In this document: piece by piece, positions 63,313 to 64,000 of the stretch
How positions within the stretch are numbered: the stretch's first letter is position 1
How the letters are laid out: every line of letters starts with the position of its first letter
Assembly: GCF_001592305.1 (NCBI RefSeq)
Contig: NZ_BCWR01000024.1
Span: forward strand, 1-64,000
Direction of reading: 5' to 3'
Length of the DNA stretch: 64,000 bases
DNA from: Hydrogenophaga taeniospiralis CCUG 15921
GTDB taxonomy: Bacteria > Pseudomonadota > Gammaproteobacteria > Burkholderiales > Burkholderiaceae_C
Notes under the pieces: generated by a model
What the model saw: only the letters and a program-made list of their open reading frames with translations
Told to the model about the DNA's origin: nothing
The model's database searches: none
Position numbers and translations under genes: made by a program

Positions 63313-64000
63313 TTACGCCGAGATGGATTGCATGTCCACGCGAACGCCGACACCCATGGTCGACGACACCGCCACCTTGCGCAGGTACACACCCTTGCTG
63401 GTGGCCGGCTTGGCCTTGGTCAACGCGTCCAGCAACGCCACCAGGTTGCCCTGGAGCTTGTCGGCGTCGAACGAACGGCGGCCAATGGTGCCGTGCACGA
63501 TACCGGCCTTGTCCACACGGAACTGCACCTGACCCGCCTTGGCGTTGCGCACGGCCTGGGCGACGTCGGGCGTCACGGTGCCAACCTTCGGGTTGGGCAT
63601 CAGGCCGCGCGGGCCCAGGATCTGACCCAGGGTACCGACCACACGCATTGCGTCGGGCGAAGCGATGACCACGTCGAAGTTCATGTTGCCGGCCTTGATG
63701 TCGGCAGCCAGATCGTCCATGCCGACGATGTCGGCACCAGCGGCCTTGGCTTCTTCGGCCTTGGCACCCTGGGCGAAAACAGCCACGCGCTTGGTCTTGC
63801 CGGTGCCGTTCGGCATCACGACGGCGCCACGCACCACCTGGTCCGACTTCTTGGCGTCCACGCCGAGCTGAATCGCCACGTCGATGGATTCATCGAACTT
63901 GGCGTTGGCGCATTCCTTGATGATGGCCAGGGCATCGGTCAGTGCATACAGCTTGTTGCTGTCCACTTTGCCTTCGAAAGCCTTCTGCTTTTTGGTCAGT
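63313..64000 (-). CDS. rplA: 50S ribosomal protein L1 (N terminus beyond window)
   Basis: The C-terminal 229 or so residues of L1. Reading leftward from the window edge gives LTKKQKAFEGKVDSNKLYAL, then VAIQLGVDAKKSDQVVRGAV, GMDDLAADIKAG and the L1 signature around LGQILGPRGLMPNPK. About three residues (expected M-A-K) and the start lie outside. L1 binds 23S rRNA and represses its own operon. A GTG inside the frame at 63966 is an internal valine, not the start. Confidence 0.97.
   Translation of the reverse strand, partial: LTKKQKAFEGKVDSNKLYALTDALAIIKECANAKFDESIDVAIQLGVDAKKSDQVVRGAVVMPNGTGKTKRVAVFAQGAKAEEAKAAGADIVGMDDLAADIKAGNMNFDVVIASPDAMRVVGTLGQILGPRGLMPNPKVGTVTPDVAQAVRNAKAGQVQFRVDKAGIVHGTIGRRSFDADKLQGNLVALLDALTKAKPATSKGVYLRKVAVSSTMGVGVRVDMQSISA

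Overview
The window is high-GC chromosomal DNA of a betaproteobacterium, most likely Comamonadaceae and possibly Hydrogenophaga-like. The evidence is the codon bias, the rplA-rplJ-rplL-rpoB-rpoC order, and the rsmB-DUF4390-ntrY-ntrX block. The taxonomic call is inference from gene order and protein recognition. Genes are dense and most lie in short operons.

Layout. 1-4306: a short structured leader, the ABC-F ATPase Uup and a hybrid sensor kinase. 4281-12308: a MocR-type regulator divergent from an eight-gene run (LysE and EamA exporters, DHCW cupin, PLP aminotransferase, GST, PhzF, glyoxalase-like and threonine dehydratase-like proteins) that looks like an amino-acid efflux and deamination cassette. 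12408-21270: a membrane hybrid kinase, a histidine phosphatase, a creatininase-family hydrolase, an AlaX-type editing protein, cyclopropane fatty acid synthase and a DsbD-like reductase. 21314-23878: a less GC-rich accessory stretch with a DUF4287 protein, a frameshifted UPF0158-like gene, a secreted beta-helix protein and a small membrane protein. 24119-28322: hemE, priA (with an in-frame palindromic insertion) and a DUF167 gene.

28620-38066 is a complete quinohemoprotein amine dehydrogenase (QHNDH, qhp) locus. The leftward operon qhpA-D-C-B encodes the two-heme alpha subunit, the radical SAM cross-linking enzyme, the small CTQ-bearing gamma subunit and the beta-propeller subunit. A second leftward operon qhpF-E-G encodes the exporter, the leader protease and the flavin monooxygenase. 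The AraC-type regulator qhpR lies between them. The same 15-bp sequence occurs in front of both operons and is a strong candidate operator, which I consider the best new observation here.

38300-49332: katG (with a possible 25-codon upstream ORF and an OxyR-like site), an AEC transporter, a Rep helicase, a cytochrome c peroxidase with an FNR-type box, panD, tRNA-Phe, and an NtrY/NtrX-like two-component pair whose regulator lacks the AAA+ domain. 49352-53202: a DUF4390 protein, RsmB, an M48 protease and LemA. 53410-64000: rpoC, rpoB, rplL, rplJ and partial rplA, all leftward, with a strong hairpin between rplL and rpoB. GC-rich repeats of one or two families sit just downstream of several genes. 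I saw no CRISPR array, intact insertion sequence or rRNA.
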